NCBI GenBank assembly: GCA_947628955.1 | Contig: CANRBX010000006.1 | Span: 1 to 64,000, forward strand | DNA: 64,000 bases | Reading direction: 5' to 3' | From: an uncultured Lachnospiraceae bacterium | GTDB lineage: Bacteria; Bacillota; Clostridia; Lachnospirales; Lachnospiraceae | Notes under the pieces: model-generated | Database searches by the model: none | Told to the model about the DNA's origin: nothing | The model's input: the letters and a program-made list of their open reading frames with translations, nothing else | Program-made: the position numbers and the translations under genes | In this document: positions 7,411 through 15,966 of the stretch, one piece after another | Layout of the letters: each line of letters starts with the position of its first letter | Position numbering within the stretch: the stretch's first letter is position 1

Positions 7411-8817
7411 TCAGTGCCCCAGCATGCTCTCCACGAAGATCCCGTACCCTTTCTTTGCGTCCTGCACGAAGACGTGCGTCACGGCGCCTACGATCCGGCC
7501 GTTCTGGAGGATCGGGCTGCCGGACATTCCCTGGACGATGCCGCCGGTCAGCTTCAGCAGTTCTTCGTCGGTCACCTCAATCACCATTCCCTTGTTGACA
7601 TCGCTCCCGTTGAGCCGGATCTCCCTGATCTCCACGTCATATTCCCGGCATTCACCGTTGACCGAGCACAGGATCGTCGCCGGGCCCTGCTCGGCCTCCT
7701 GCTTGTAGGCCGTCTCATACAACGTCATTTTCTGCGCCATTGCCGGAAATCCGACGATTTTTCCATAGATGCCGTCCCTGCGGTTCTCCTGGATCTCCCC
7801 GATCTTGTAGCCTTCACTGTAATGGATGACGCCTGCGAGCTCTCCGGGAACGCCCTGCGCGCCTTTGATGACAGAAATCACATCCGCATTGTAGAGGGTT
7901 CCTCCGCTGATCTCCAGCAATTCACCGGTATCTATGTCGCTGATCCCGTGCCCGAGCGCGCCGAAGCTGCCCTTCTGATCCACATATGTGAGTGTGCCGA
8001 TACCCTGCGTATCGTTTCGGACCCAGATTCCTGCCCGGTAAGTACCGCTCTCATCCCTCACGGGATGAAGCTTCAGGCTGATCCTCTCCCCCGCGCGCTC
8101 CACATCAAACACAAGATCCGAGCCGCCGCTCTGGCTGATGCACTCCACCAGCTTCTCCTTTGTGTCTGTCTGAATGCCGTTCACAGATTTGATGTAATCC
8201 CCGGATTTCACAATATTCTCTGCCGGGCAGCACTGGTCTCCGTCTCCGGTGCGGATGGAGGCGGTCTCGACCACCAGCACGCCGTCCGTCTCCAGGTAAA
8301 TCCCGATCGGGGTGCCTCCCACATAGACCTGCTGCCGCGGCACGACCTCCACGCTCACCGTCTTCAGCGGGATTTTTCCAAACAGACGGTAGGCGACCTC
8401 ATAGCGCTCCTGCACGTCCGTCCCGCCTGGTGTCCCGCCAGCCTCCATCACATCTGACTCCATCCCGCCCGATGTCCCGCCAGCCTCCATTACATCTGAC
8501 TCTGTTCCGCCCGGTGTCCCGCCAGCTTTCATTGCATCTGTCTCTGTCCCGCCCAGCGTCTCGCCGACCTCCATCACATCTGTCTCCTTCCCGGCAGCCG
8601 GGCGGCGCTCCGCGGCAGCATCGCCGCTGACGATCTCTCCCTCTATCAGCGTATCAAAGATATTATGGCAGAGTCTGGGCAGCTCTCCCGGTTCCGCCAC
8701 CTGGATCCGCTCCGGAATCTGGCCGCGCACCGCCGCCAGAGAGAAGAATCCGAACGCGACCACGGCAAATCCGAGCATCATACACACAAATCCTCTATAT
8801 CTCCGCCTGACATTCAT
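7411..8817 (-). CDS. spoIVB: SpoIVB peptidase (forespore signalling serine protease)
   Basis: 468 residues from the ATG at 8817; AAAGAGG sits nine bases upstream, whereas the in-frame GTG at 8826 is too close to it. SpoIVB is secreted from the forespore and, with its PDZ domain, triggers SpoIVFB processing of pro-sigma-K. Visible: an N-terminal membrane anchor (residues ~9-31), a PDZ domain (~170-255, with VNGIQTDTKEKL), and the S55 catalytic triad at His290 (GALGHGISD), Asp417 and Ser432 (GMSGSP). His-to-Ser spacing is 142 residues, as in the Bacillus enzyme. Odd: residues 78-133 are four tandem 14-residue repeats between anchor and PDZ. spo0A, the usual next gene, is absent. Confidence 0.95.
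   Translation of the reverse strand: MNVRRRYRGFVCMMLGFAVVAFGFFSLAAVRGQIPERIQVAEPGELPRLCHNIFDTLIEGEIVSGDAAAERRPAAGKETDVMEVGETLGGTETDAMKAGGTPGGTESDVMEAGGTSGGMESDVMEAGGTPGGTDVQERYEVAYRLFGKIPLKTVSVEVVPRQQVYVGGTPIGIYLETDGVLVVETASIRTGDGDQCCPAENIVKSGDYIKSVNGIQTDTKEKLVECISQSGGSDLVFDVERAGERISLKLHPVRDESGTYRAGIWVRNDTQGIGTLTYVDQKGSFGALGHGISDIDTGELLEISGGTLYNADVISVIKGAQGVPGELAGVIHYSEGYKIGEIQENRRDGIYGKIVGFPAMAQKMTLYETAYKQEAEQGPATILCSVNGECREYDVEIREIRLNGSDVNKGMVIEVTDEELLKLTGGIVQGMSGSPILQNGRIVGAVTHVFVQDAKKGYGIFVESMLGH
8419..8586 (-). repeat. Four 42-bp coding repeats inside spoIVB
   Basis: Codes for ETDVMEVGETLGGT, ETDAMKAGGTPGGT, ESDVMEAGGTSGGM and ESDVMEAGGTPGGT in tandem (residues 78-133). The repeats form an acidic, Gly/Thr-rich linker between the membrane anchor and the PDZ domain. 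In-register DNA repeats of this kind can change copy number by slippage. Confidence 0.9.
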
Positions 8818-8881
8818 CCTTTGCACCTCTTTCCTTTAAATGAGTTTTCGCACGTCAGCGCGGCAGGCTCTTTCCTGCCGC

Positions 8882-8920
8882 AAAAAAAGTGCAGAGCACT
8901 GCATCACCAGTCTCTGCACT
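8882..8920 (-). terminator. Terminator between recN and spoIVB
   Basis: On the minus strand AGTGCAGAG (complement of 8912-8920) pairs with CTCTGCACT (complement of 8888-8896), followed by seven T (complement of 8882-8888). It would end the long housekeeping transcript after recN, so spoIVB probably has its own sporulation promoter. Confidence 0.85.
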
Positions 8921-8948
8921 CAGTATGTGGAATTTCGATCGTTTGACT

Positions 8949-10631
8949 CTAGTATTTTTTTGAGCTTTTTGCCAGTTCTTTCATTTCACGCGCATTTTCA
9001 AGCACGGTCTTTGTGATCCTGGCGCCGCCGAGAATGCGCGCAAGCTCTTCTATGCTCTCTTCCTCCGACAGAAGCGCGATGTCGGTCACGGTTTTGTCCC
9101 CGGCAGGCTTCTTTTCAATGATGAAATGCCGGTCCGCCATCGACGCGATCTGGGCCAGATGAGTGATGCACAGCACCTGATGGTTTCTGGCGATCACCGC
9201 CATTTTTTCGGATACCTTCTGCGCGGTGCGGCCGCTGATGCCGGTGTCAATCTCGTCGAAGATCAGGGTCTCGACCGCGTCCTTGTCCGCCATCACCGCT
9301 TTCAGCGCAAGCATGATCCTCGACAGCTCGCCGCCGGAGGCCACGCTGGAAAGCGGCCTCAGCGGAAGTCCCGGATTTGTGGAGATCAGGAAACAGACCT
9401 CGTCGCGTCCATCCTCCCCGGGCTCGCTCAGCCCGCGAAATTCAATCTCAAAGCGCACGTCCAGAAAATTCAGGTCGGTCAGTGCGTCCCGGATCTGCCC
9501 GGACAGCTGCCCTGCACAGTCTTTCCGGATCTTCGTGATCTCATCCGCGGTTTCCCACAATTCTTTTCTGCTTTTCTCGTATGACGCGCGCAGCCCTTCC
9601 AGATAACCATCATAATCTGCCAGGAGCTCCATCCGCTCCCTCTTCTGCTGTCCCTCCTGCAGGATCTGTTCGATCGAGCCTCCGTACTTGGTCTTCAGGC
9701 GGTTGATCAGATCCAGCCGGTCGCCGACCTCCTGCAGCTTCTGCCCGTCAAAAACAAAATCTTCCATATAATCTGACAGCTCGCGGTTAAAGTCGTTCAG
9801 CAGCGACTCGATATCCGCAAGCAGCTGCTCCATCCCGCCAAGAGATTCATCGTAGGCCGCGGCCGCCCCGAATGCGCGCACCGCACGGCTGATCTCGTCC
9901 CCCGCACCGGAATATCCGCCGGCTCCGGTCAGGCCCGCCGCCTCAGACAGAAGCTCCATGATCTTCTGCCCGTTCGCCATGCGCCGGTACTCGCTTTCCA
10001 GCTCCTCATCCTCCCCGGGACGAAGCGCCGCGGACTCAATCTCATTCACCTCAAACTGCAGGAAATCGAGCTCCTTTGCGCGCTCCGCCTCCCCGGAGTC
10101 CGCCTGGCTCAGCTGTCGTTTCGCCTCCCGGAAGCGGTGATGCTGCTCGCGGCAGCGCCGGAGCTTCTCCTGGAGCAGAGGGCCCGCAAACTCATCGAGG
10201 ATCTTCAGATGGTTTTTTTCGTACAGAAGAGACTGGTGCTCATGCTGCCCGTGGATGTCAAGCAGCTCTTCCGCGAGCTCGCGCACAAACGAGACCGGAA
10301 CCGTCTCGCCGTTTACCTTGCTGACGCTGCGGCCGCCCCTGTACCTCCTGGTCAGGATGACCTCCCCGTCCTCAAACGGGATGTCCTGCGCCTCCAGCAG
10401 GCCGCGGACGCGTGGGTTATCTGTGGCAAACAGAAGCTCGACAAGCGCATAATCCGCGTCCTCCGGGACGTAATCCCGGAAATTTCCTGTTCCAAGGGCG
10501 ATATTGACCGAACCGATCACTATGGATTTTCCGGCGCCGGTCTCGCCGGTCATGATGTTGAGCCCTCTCCCGAACTCTACCTCGGCCTCCTGAATCAAGG
10601 CCATGTTTTTTACGTGTAAATTGACTAACAT
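8949..10631 (-). CDS. recN: DNA repair protein RecN
   Basis: 560 residues from the ATG at 10631, which opens MLVNLHVKNMALIQEAEVEF; in-frame sequence upstream is not conserved and has no better ribosome site. RecN is an SMC-like ATPase of double-strand-break repair. Walker A is GETGAGKS near residue 34. Two coiled-coil arms fill the middle. The ABC signature SGGELSRIMLALK and Walker B with DEIDTGISGRTA are near the C-terminus. Length matches the family. It follows argR by 50 bases in the conserved Firmicute order argR-recN-spoIVB. Confidence 0.96.
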   Translation of the reverse strand: MLVNLHVKNMALIQEAEVEFGRGLNIMTGETGAGKSIVIGSVNIALGTGNFRDYVPEDADYALVELLFATDNPRVRGLLEAQDIPFEDGEVILTRRYRGGRSVSKVNGETVPVSFVRELAEELLDIHGQHEHQSLLYEKNHLKILDEFAGPLLQEKLRRCREQHHRFREAKRQLSQADSGEAERAKELDFLQFEVNEIESAALRPGEDEELESEYRRMANGQKIMELLSEAAGLTGAGGYSGAGDEISRAVRAFGAAAAYDESLGGMEQLLADIESLLNDFNRELSDYMEDFVFDGQKLQEVGDRLDLINRLKTKYGGSIEQILQEGQQKRERMELLADYDGYLEGLRASYEKSRKELWETADEITKIRKDCAGQLSGQIRDALTDLNFLDVRFEIEFRGLSEPGEDGRDEVCFLISTNPGLPLRPLSSVASGGELSRIMLALKAVMADKDAVETLIFDEIDTGISGRTAQKVSEKMAVIARNHQVLCITHLAQIASMADRHFIIEKKPAGDKTVTDIALLSEEESIEELARILGGARITKTVLENAREMKELAKSSKKY

Positions 10632-10681
10632 GTCTCTACCCTGTATTCTCTCCCGCCAGCCGGCCTGTATGCTTCCGTGTT

Positions 10682-11134
10682 TTACCTGTTTACGATCGCG
10701 CGTATTTTGTCCATCACATGCAGCGTGTCCTCCGCGCTGCGCACCGCGCACATGATCGTGTCGTCGCCCGCGATGCAGCCCGCGACCTCTGTCCAGTGCA
10801 TCGCGTCGATCGCCGCGGCCACCGCCATCGCCATGCCGGACACTGTCTTTACAACAAGAATATTCTGCGCCATGTCCATAGAGACGAATCCATCCTTCAG
10901 CACGCGCAGATAAGTGTCGTTCATCCCGGCTCCCTGGTGCTGCATCTGCACATATTTCTGCTTCCCATTGCCGGCGGCCATCTTTGTCAGTTTCAGCTCG
11001 CGGATATCCCTTGAGATGGTGGCCTGTGTCACCTGGCAGCCATCCTCCCTCAGATAAGCCGCAAGCTCCTCCTGCGTCTCAATATCATGCTTTGCGATCA
11101 GATCCAGTATTTTTTCGTGTCTTGTGTTTTTCAT
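10682..11134 (-). CDS. argR: Arginine repressor ArgR/AhrC
   Basis: 150 residues, start preceded by GGGAAGGG. The N-terminal winged helix (KHDIETQEELAAYLREDGCQ, then TQATISRDIREL) binds ARG boxes. The C-terminal half (TVSGMAMAVAAAIDAM, GCIAGDDTIMCAV) is the hexamerisation and L-arginine-binding domain; the GDDT stretch matches the conserved arginine-contact loop. It controls arginine biosynthesis and catabolism, though no arg gene lies in the window. Located between nadK and recN as in other Firmicutes. Confidence 0.95.
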   Translation of the reverse strand: MKNTRHEKILDLIAKHDIETQEELAAYLREDGCQVTQATISRDIRELKLTKMAAGNGKQKYVQMQHQGAGMNDTYLRVLKDGFVSMDMAQNILVVKTVSGMAMAVAAAIDAMHWTEVAGCIAGDDTIMCAVRSAEDTLHVMDKIRAIVNR

Positions 11135-11149
11135 CGTCCCTTCCCTTTC

Positions 11150-12010
11150 TCAATTGCTCATTTTTTCGCGCAGAATCTCCAGAAAGCTTGTGTTTCTGGT
11201 CTTTATCATCTGTACCTTCTGCTCCGACTTCGTGATAACGATCCGGTCCCCGGAATTCAGCCGCACAGAAGTGTCCCCGTCAAACACCGCGTCCGCGCCA
11301 TCCATATCCGTATTGTGCCTCGCGCTGACCTCGATCGCGATCTTTACATTGTCCGGCAGGACGATCGGCCTCGCATTCAGCGTGTGCGGCGCGACGGCTG
11401 ACAGCAGGATCAGAGAAGCCTGCGGGGCCACGATCGGGCCGCCGACAGACAGATTGTAGCCTGTGGAGCCGGTCGGCGTCGAGAGGATGATCCCGTCCGC
11501 CGCGTAGGAGGTGAGAAACACCCCGTCCACATAAATATAAAAATCCAGCATGCGCAGCCTGCCATTTCTCTTGATCACGATGTCATTCAGCGCAATATCG
11601 CTCAGAAGCTTCCTGTCCTGGCGGAACGCCGTCCCGGACAGCATCATGCGCGGCTCCACAAGAAAATCGTCCGCGATCAGCCGGTCCAGGGCGGGCCGGA
11701 TATTCGTATGCTCGATCTCGGCCAGATAGCCGAGCGTCCCCATATTGATCCCGAGAAGCGGCAGAGACCGCTCCACCAGATCGCGCGCAGCCTGCAGAAG
11801 CGTCCCGTCGCCTCCGACCACGAGCACGCATTCCACGTCCGCCGGGACCTTTCCTGCGTCCGTGTATTTATACTGGCCCGCCGGCTGCAGCTCATCGCTC
11901 TGCCGGACATGGCAGGTCTTCCCCTGATCCTCCAGGTACCGCCGGATCTTCTCCGCCGTCTTCCCCTCCGGATCCTTCTGGTGGTTTGTGATCACATAAA
12001 AATTATCCAT
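11150..12010 (-). CDS. nadK: NAD kinase
   Basis: 286 residues. It phosphorylates NAD+ to NADP+. The GGDGTLLQAARDL motif near residue 65 is the catalytic diacylglycerol-kinase-like loop with the essential Asp. A second conserved stretch, TPTGSTGYNLSVGGPIV, contacts NAD. The start ATG has only a weak ribosome site. It lies between tlyA and argR, 15 bases before argR, in the standard cluster. Confidence 0.95.
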   Translation of the reverse strand: MDNFYVITNHQKDPEGKTAEKIRRYLEDQGKTCHVRQSDELQPAGQYKYTDAGKVPADVECVLVVGGDGTLLQAARDLVERSLPLLGINMGTLGYLAEIEHTNIRPALDRLIADDFLVEPRMMLSGTAFRQDRKLLSDIALNDIVIKRNGRLRMLDFYIYVDGVFLTSYAADGIILSTPTGSTGYNLSVGGPIVAPQASLILLSAVAPHTLNARPIVLPDNVKIAIEVSARHNTDMDGADAVFDGDTSVRLNSGDRIVITKSEQKVQMIKTRNTSFLEILREKMSN

Positions 12011-12093
12011 CCTGTATTACGCTCCATCTGACAGATGACCGGCCGGCGCACCCGCACAGTGCGCACAGCTGCGGCCGGCCCGGCGTCTGTTTT

Positions 12094-12900
12094 TCAGTCA
12101 AGTTCCCTGTGGGCCGCGGCCACCACCTGCCGCACCAGCTCCTCCGGCAGGTCCCTGCCGCAGGGCGTCCGCCCTTTCTCCAGGTGCAGAAGGTACTCGA
12201 TATTCCCCTCCGGACCCTTGATCGGTGAGAAGTCCAGCCCGGCGCACTCCAGCCCGAGCCCGGACGCAAATTCGGCCACCTGAAGGATCACTTCCTCGTG
12301 GACCGCCGGCTCGCGCACGACCCCCTTTTTCCCGACCTTCTCCCGCCCCGCCTCAAACTGCGGCTTGATCAGGCAGACAAGCCCTCCTTCCGGGGCCATC
12401 AGCCCGCACACCGGTCCGAGTACCTTGGTCAGAGAGATGAACGAGACATCGATCGAGACGAAGGACGGGCGCTCCCCGATGTCCTCTGGCTTCACATAGC
12501 GGATGTTTGTCCTCTCCATGCAGACCACGCGCGGATCGTTTCGCAGCTTCCAGTCGAGCTGGCCATGGCCGACGTCGACCGAATAAACCTTCTCCGCCCC
12601 GTTCTGCAGCATGCAGTCTGTAAAGCCTCCGGTCGACGCGCCCACATCCATGCAGACTCTGCCGGCCGGCGCAATGTCAAAGCACTTCATCGCCTTCTCC
12701 AGCTTCAGTCCGCCGCGGCTTACGTAGCGGAGTTTTCCGCCCCTGACCACGATCTCGCTGTCTATGCTGATCATCGTCCCGGCCTTATCCTCGCGCTGAC
12801 CGTCCACCAGCACGCAGCCGGCCATGATCACGGCCTTCGCCTTTTCGCGCGAGGCCGCCAGGCCCTGCTGCACCAGCAGTACATCCAAACGTTCCTTCAT
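12094..12900 (-). CDS. tlyA: TlyA-family rRNA 2'-O-methyltransferase
   Basis: 268 residues. Residues 1-60 form an S4 RNA-binding domain (MKERLDVLLVQQGLAASREK). The rest is an FtsJ-like Rossmann methyltransferase with the SAM motif DVGASTGGFTDCML and the later catalytic-region motif SIDVSFISL. TlyA enzymes methylate cytidine 2'-hydroxyls in 16S and 23S rRNA; the older hemolysin name is misleading. Bacillus yqxC occupies the same place between dxs and argR. The 300-base gap to dxs is unusually long and filled by a tandem repeat. Confidence 0.93.
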   Translation of the reverse strand: MKERLDVLLVQQGLAASREKAKAVIMAGCVLVDGQREDKAGTMISIDSEIVVRGGKLRYVSRGGLKLEKAMKCFDIAPAGRVCMDVGASTGGFTDCMLQNGAEKVYSVDVGHGQLDWKLRNDPRVVCMERTNIRYVKPEDIGERPSFVSIDVSFISLTKVLGPVCGLMAPEGGLVCLIKPQFEAGREKVGKKGVVREPAVHEEVILQVAEFASGLGLECAGLDFSPIKGPEGNIEYLLHLEKGRTPCGRDLPEELVRQVVAAAHRELD

Positions 12901-12950
12901 ATTCTTCCCGCCTCATCCTGATTCACCGGCCGCAGGTTTTCCCTCACCCT

Positions 12951-13152
12951 GCGCGCCGCATGTCAGCTGCCCTTTTTCTGCCCGGAAACAATTCCTCTGC
13001 AGGCATTCGCACCCCGTGCACCGCATGTCAGCTGCCCTTTTCCTGCCCGGAAACAATTCCTCTGCAGGCATTCACACCCCGTGCGCCGCATAACAGCTGC
13101 CCTTTTTCTGCCGGAAGCAGTTCTCCGGCGGCCTCTGCACGCCCCGTGCACC
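12951..13152. repeat. 65-bp tandem repeat, three copies, between dxs and tlyA
   Basis: Copies begin at CATGTCAGCTGCC (12959), CATGTCAGCTGCC (13024) and CATAACAGCTGCC (13089), exact 65-base spacing. The first two are almost identical; the third has diverged. Each holds the dyad GGAAACAATTCC or a variant. Stops interrupt most frames and there is no ribosome site, so this is untranslated spacer inside the operon. Confidence 0.88.
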
Positions 13153-13200
13153 GGCACGCCGGGCGCCGTCTCCTGGGTGATCCGTCCGCCCGGGGCCGGA

Positions 13201-15066
13201 TCACTGCCGGTATTGCGCAATGATCCGCTTGAAGATCGACTTCTCGTCGATCCCCGCCTCCTCCTGCAGCACCTGCACATTGCCGTGTTCGATATAATCA
13301 TCCGGCAGCGCCGCCTGCAGCACGCGCAGCTGCGCCCCGGTCTCATTGTAGTACTCCAGCACCTTTTCGCCGAAGCCGCCGCTCCTGACATTCTCCTCCA
13401 TCGTCACAACCAGACGGTGGTCCTGCGCCAGGTACGCGAGCATTTCCTCATCGACCGGCTTCGCGAAGCGGGCGTTGACCACGGTGCAGTGGTAGCCGAG
13501 CGTCTTCATCCCCTCCCGCACCGCGAGCGCCGTTTTCACCATGCTCCCGATCGCGACCAGCGCGAGCCCGCTCTCGTCGTACAGGATCTCGCTCTTTCCA
13601 TAGACGATCGGCGCGCGGAATTCCTTCAGGCCGTCATATGCCTCCCCGCGCGGATAGCGCAGGGCGATCGGCCCGTCATACCTGATCGCATATTTCAGCA
13701 TGTCCGCGAGCTCCCACTTGTTCTTCGGAGCCATCACGCACATGTTAGGCATCATCGTGAGATAGGACAGGTCAAAGATGCCCTGATGGGTCTCGCCGTC
13801 ACTGCCGACCAGGCCCGCGCGGTCGATTGCGAACACCACCGGCAGGTTCTGTATGCAGACGTCGTGAATGATCTGATCGTACGCCCTCTGCAGAAACGAT
13901 GAGTATACCGCCACGACCGGCTTCATGCCCCCCGCGGCCAGACCGGCCGCAAACGTCACCGCATGCGCTTCTGCGATCCCGACGTCAAAAAAACGGTCCC
14001 GGTACATGTTGCGGAAGCGCTTCAGCCCCGTCCCGTCAGGCATGGCAGCCGTCACCGCGGCCAGCTTCGGCTCACGCGCCCCCATCTTGCACATGACCGT
14101 GGCAAACACGTCCGTGTAGGCCGCCTTCTTCTTGCGCACGCGCGGGAGGCCCGTCTCGATCTCAAACGGCTCCGCCCCGTGGAACCGCGCCGGCATGCGC
14201 TCCGCCGGCCCGAAGCCCTTGCCCTTCCTCGTCAGCACATGCACGAGCACCGGCCCGTTCACGCGCTTCGCGTCGCGGAATACGCGCATCATCTTCTGGA
14301 TATTGTGCCCGTCCACGGGTCCGAGGTACGTGATGCCCATCTCTTCAAAGAACATCCCTGGCACCAGAAACTGTTTGATCCCCTGCTTGGTATTGCGGAT
14401 CCCCCGGATCAGCTTGTCGCCGTAGACCGGGATCCGGTTCAGGGTATTCTCCACCCCGGTCTTCAGACCCATATACGACTCCGCGGTGCGGATATTGCTC
14501 AGATACGCGGAGATGCCTCCGACGTTCTCTGAGATCGACATATCATTGTCATTCAATACGATAATAAAATTGGTCTTCAGCTGCGACGCGTTGTTCAGCG
14601 CCTCGTACGCCATCCCGCCCGTCAGCGCGCCGTCCCCGATGACCGAGACGACATAGTAGTCCTCTCCCAGCACATCGCGCGCGCAGACGTAACCCAGCCC
14701 GGCCGAGATGGAGGTCGAGCTGTGCCCCGTGTCAAACGCGTCGCACTCGCTCTCCCTGCGCTTCGGAAAACCGCTCATCCCCCCGAACTTGCGCAGCTCG
14801 TCGAAGCCAGCCTTGCGCCCGGTCAGGATCTTGTGCGTGTAGGACTGGTGCCCCACGTCCCAGATGATCTTGTCCTCCGGGAGGGAGAATGACAGGTGCA
14901 GGGCCATCGTCAGCTCCACCACGCCCAGGTTCGACGCGAGATGTCCCCCCGTCTGGCTGATCTTCTGGATCAGAAAATCGCGGATTTCCTGCGCAAGCTC
15001 CGGGAGCTTCTCTTTTTCAACCGACTTGATATCGTTCAGTTCATTGATTTTTTCTAACAGAGTCAA
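13201..15066 (-). CDS. dxs: 1-deoxy-D-xylulose-5-phosphate synthase
   Basis: 621 residues. Start taken as TTG 15066 (reads MTLLEKINELNDIK) because GAGGAAGG is about seven bases upstream; the in-frame GTG at 15072 touches it. It makes DXP from pyruvate and glyceraldehyde-3-phosphate, the first step of MEP isoprenoid synthesis. The thiamine-diphosphate site is GDGALTGGMAYEALNNAS. Family-wide motifs include DVGHQSYTHKILTGR and, in the transketolase half, FDVGIAEAHAVTFAAGLA. Seven bases separate it from ispA, a functionally matched neighbour. Confidence 0.96.
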   Translation of the reverse strand: MTLLEKINELNDIKSVEKEKLPELAQEIRDFLIQKISQTGGHLASNLGVVELTMALHLSFSLPEDKIIWDVGHQSYTHKILTGRKAGFDELRKFGGMSGFPKRRESECDAFDTGHSSTSISAGLGYVCARDVLGEDYYVVSVIGDGALTGGMAYEALNNASQLKTNFIIVLNDNDMSISENVGGISAYLSNIRTAESYMGLKTGVENTLNRIPVYGDKLIRGIRNTKQGIKQFLVPGMFFEEMGITYLGPVDGHNIQKMMRVFRDAKRVNGPVLVHVLTRKGKGFGPAERMPARFHGAEPFEIETGLPRVRKKKAAYTDVFATVMCKMGAREPKLAAVTAAMPDGTGLKRFRNMYRDRFFDVGIAEAHAVTFAAGLAAGGMKPVVAVYSSFLQRAYDQIIHDVCIQNLPVVFAIDRAGLVGSDGETHQGIFDLSYLTMMPNMCVMAPKNKWELADMLKYAIRYDGPIALRYPRGEAYDGLKEFRAPIVYGKSEILYDESGLALVAIGSMVKTALAVREGMKTLGYHCTVVNARFAKPVDEEMLAYLAQDHRLVVTMEENVRSGGFGEKVLEYYNETGAQLRVLQAALPDDYIEHGNVQVLQEEAGIDEKSIFKRIIAQYRQ

Positions 15067-15078
15067 CGCCACCCTTCC

Positions 15079-15966
15079 TCACGCGCTGCGGTGGATCAGG
15101 TTGAGGATCAGCTCCCTTAAAAATTCATTCTCATACGGCAGTTCATCCAACAGCCGGATCGCCTCTTTTGAAAACCGCGCCACGTCCTCCTGCGCTCTTT
15201 CCAGTCCCTTCACCGTCACGTACGTCGTCTTATCGTTCTTCTCGTCGCTTCTCACCGGCTTGCCGAGCGTCTCCTGGTCCCCCGTCACATCCAGGATATC
15301 GTCCTGGATCTGGAACGCAAAGCCGACGTGCGCGGCCACCTGCTGTATCTTTTCCAGCTCTTCGTCGGAGGCCCCCGCCAGCACCGCGCCGATCATCATG
15401 GACGCCTCGATCAGCGCCCCGGTCTTCAGCCGGTAGATGAAATAAAGCTGTTCCTCCGAGAGCGGCTTCCCGGCATACTCCACGTCCACAGACTGCCCGC
15501 CGATCATCCCGTCGAATCCGGTCCTGCCGGAGAGGATCTGGAAGGCCCTGCCGATGTTCGGGTTGCCCGGCTCCATCTCGAACGCCTTTGAAGCCGTTTC
15601 ATACGCCAGGTTCAGCAGCGCGTCCCCCGCCAGGATAGCCATGGCCTCTCCGTAGACGACGTGCGTCGTCTTCTTTCCGCGCCGGTACTCGTCATTGTCC
15701 ATCGCCGGCAGATCGTCATGGATCAGCGAGTGTGTGTGGATCATCTCCATCGCGGCCATGAACGGTTTGATGACCGCGGATTTGCCGCCGAACATCACAT
15801 AGGTCTGCTGCATCAGAAGAGGCCGCAGTTTCTTGCCCCCGACCAGCATGCTGTAGTTTACCGCCTCCAGAAGCGTGCGCTGGAAGCCCTCTTCCTCCGG
15901 CAGGTATCCCGCGATCACACTTTTGATCTCCGTCACACGTTTTTTCATCTGCTCGTCAAAATTCAT
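15079..15966 (-). CDS. ispA: Geranyl/farnesyl diphosphate synthase
   Basis: 295 residues. It condenses IPP with DMAPP/GPP to give FPP for undecaprenyl and other isoprenoids. The first Asp-rich motif is DDLPAMDND (DDxxxxD form) after HTHSLIH, and the second is FQIQDDILD. GGKKLRPLL binds the diphosphate. The start ATG overlaps the end of xseB by 11 bases, showing translational coupling; AAGGTG lies upstream. Confidence 0.95.
   Translation of the reverse strand: MNFDEQMKKRVTEIKSVIAGYLPEEEGFQRTLLEAVNYSMLVGGKKLRPLLMQQTYVMFGGKSAVIKPFMAAMEMIHTHSLIHDDLPAMDNDEYRRGKKTTHVVYGEAMAILAGDALLNLAYETASKAFEMEPGNPNIGRAFQILSGRTGFDGMIGGQSVDVEYAGKPLSEEQLYFIYRLKTGALIEASMMIGAVLAGASDEELEKIQQVAAHVGFAFQIQDDILDVTGDQETLGKPVRSDEKNDKTTYVTVKGLERAQEDVARFSKEAIRLLDELPYENEFLRELILNLIHRSA

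Noticed and set aside
8921-8960. CATACTG on the minus strand upstream of spoIVB as a sigma-G promoter
   Set aside because: No matching -35 box at 17-18 bases, and the recN terminator would lie between it and spoIVB.
12963-13391. Open frame over the 65-bp repeats on the minus strand
   Set aside because: It overlaps the dxs 3' end in another frame, has no ribosome site, and its protein is only the translated repeat.
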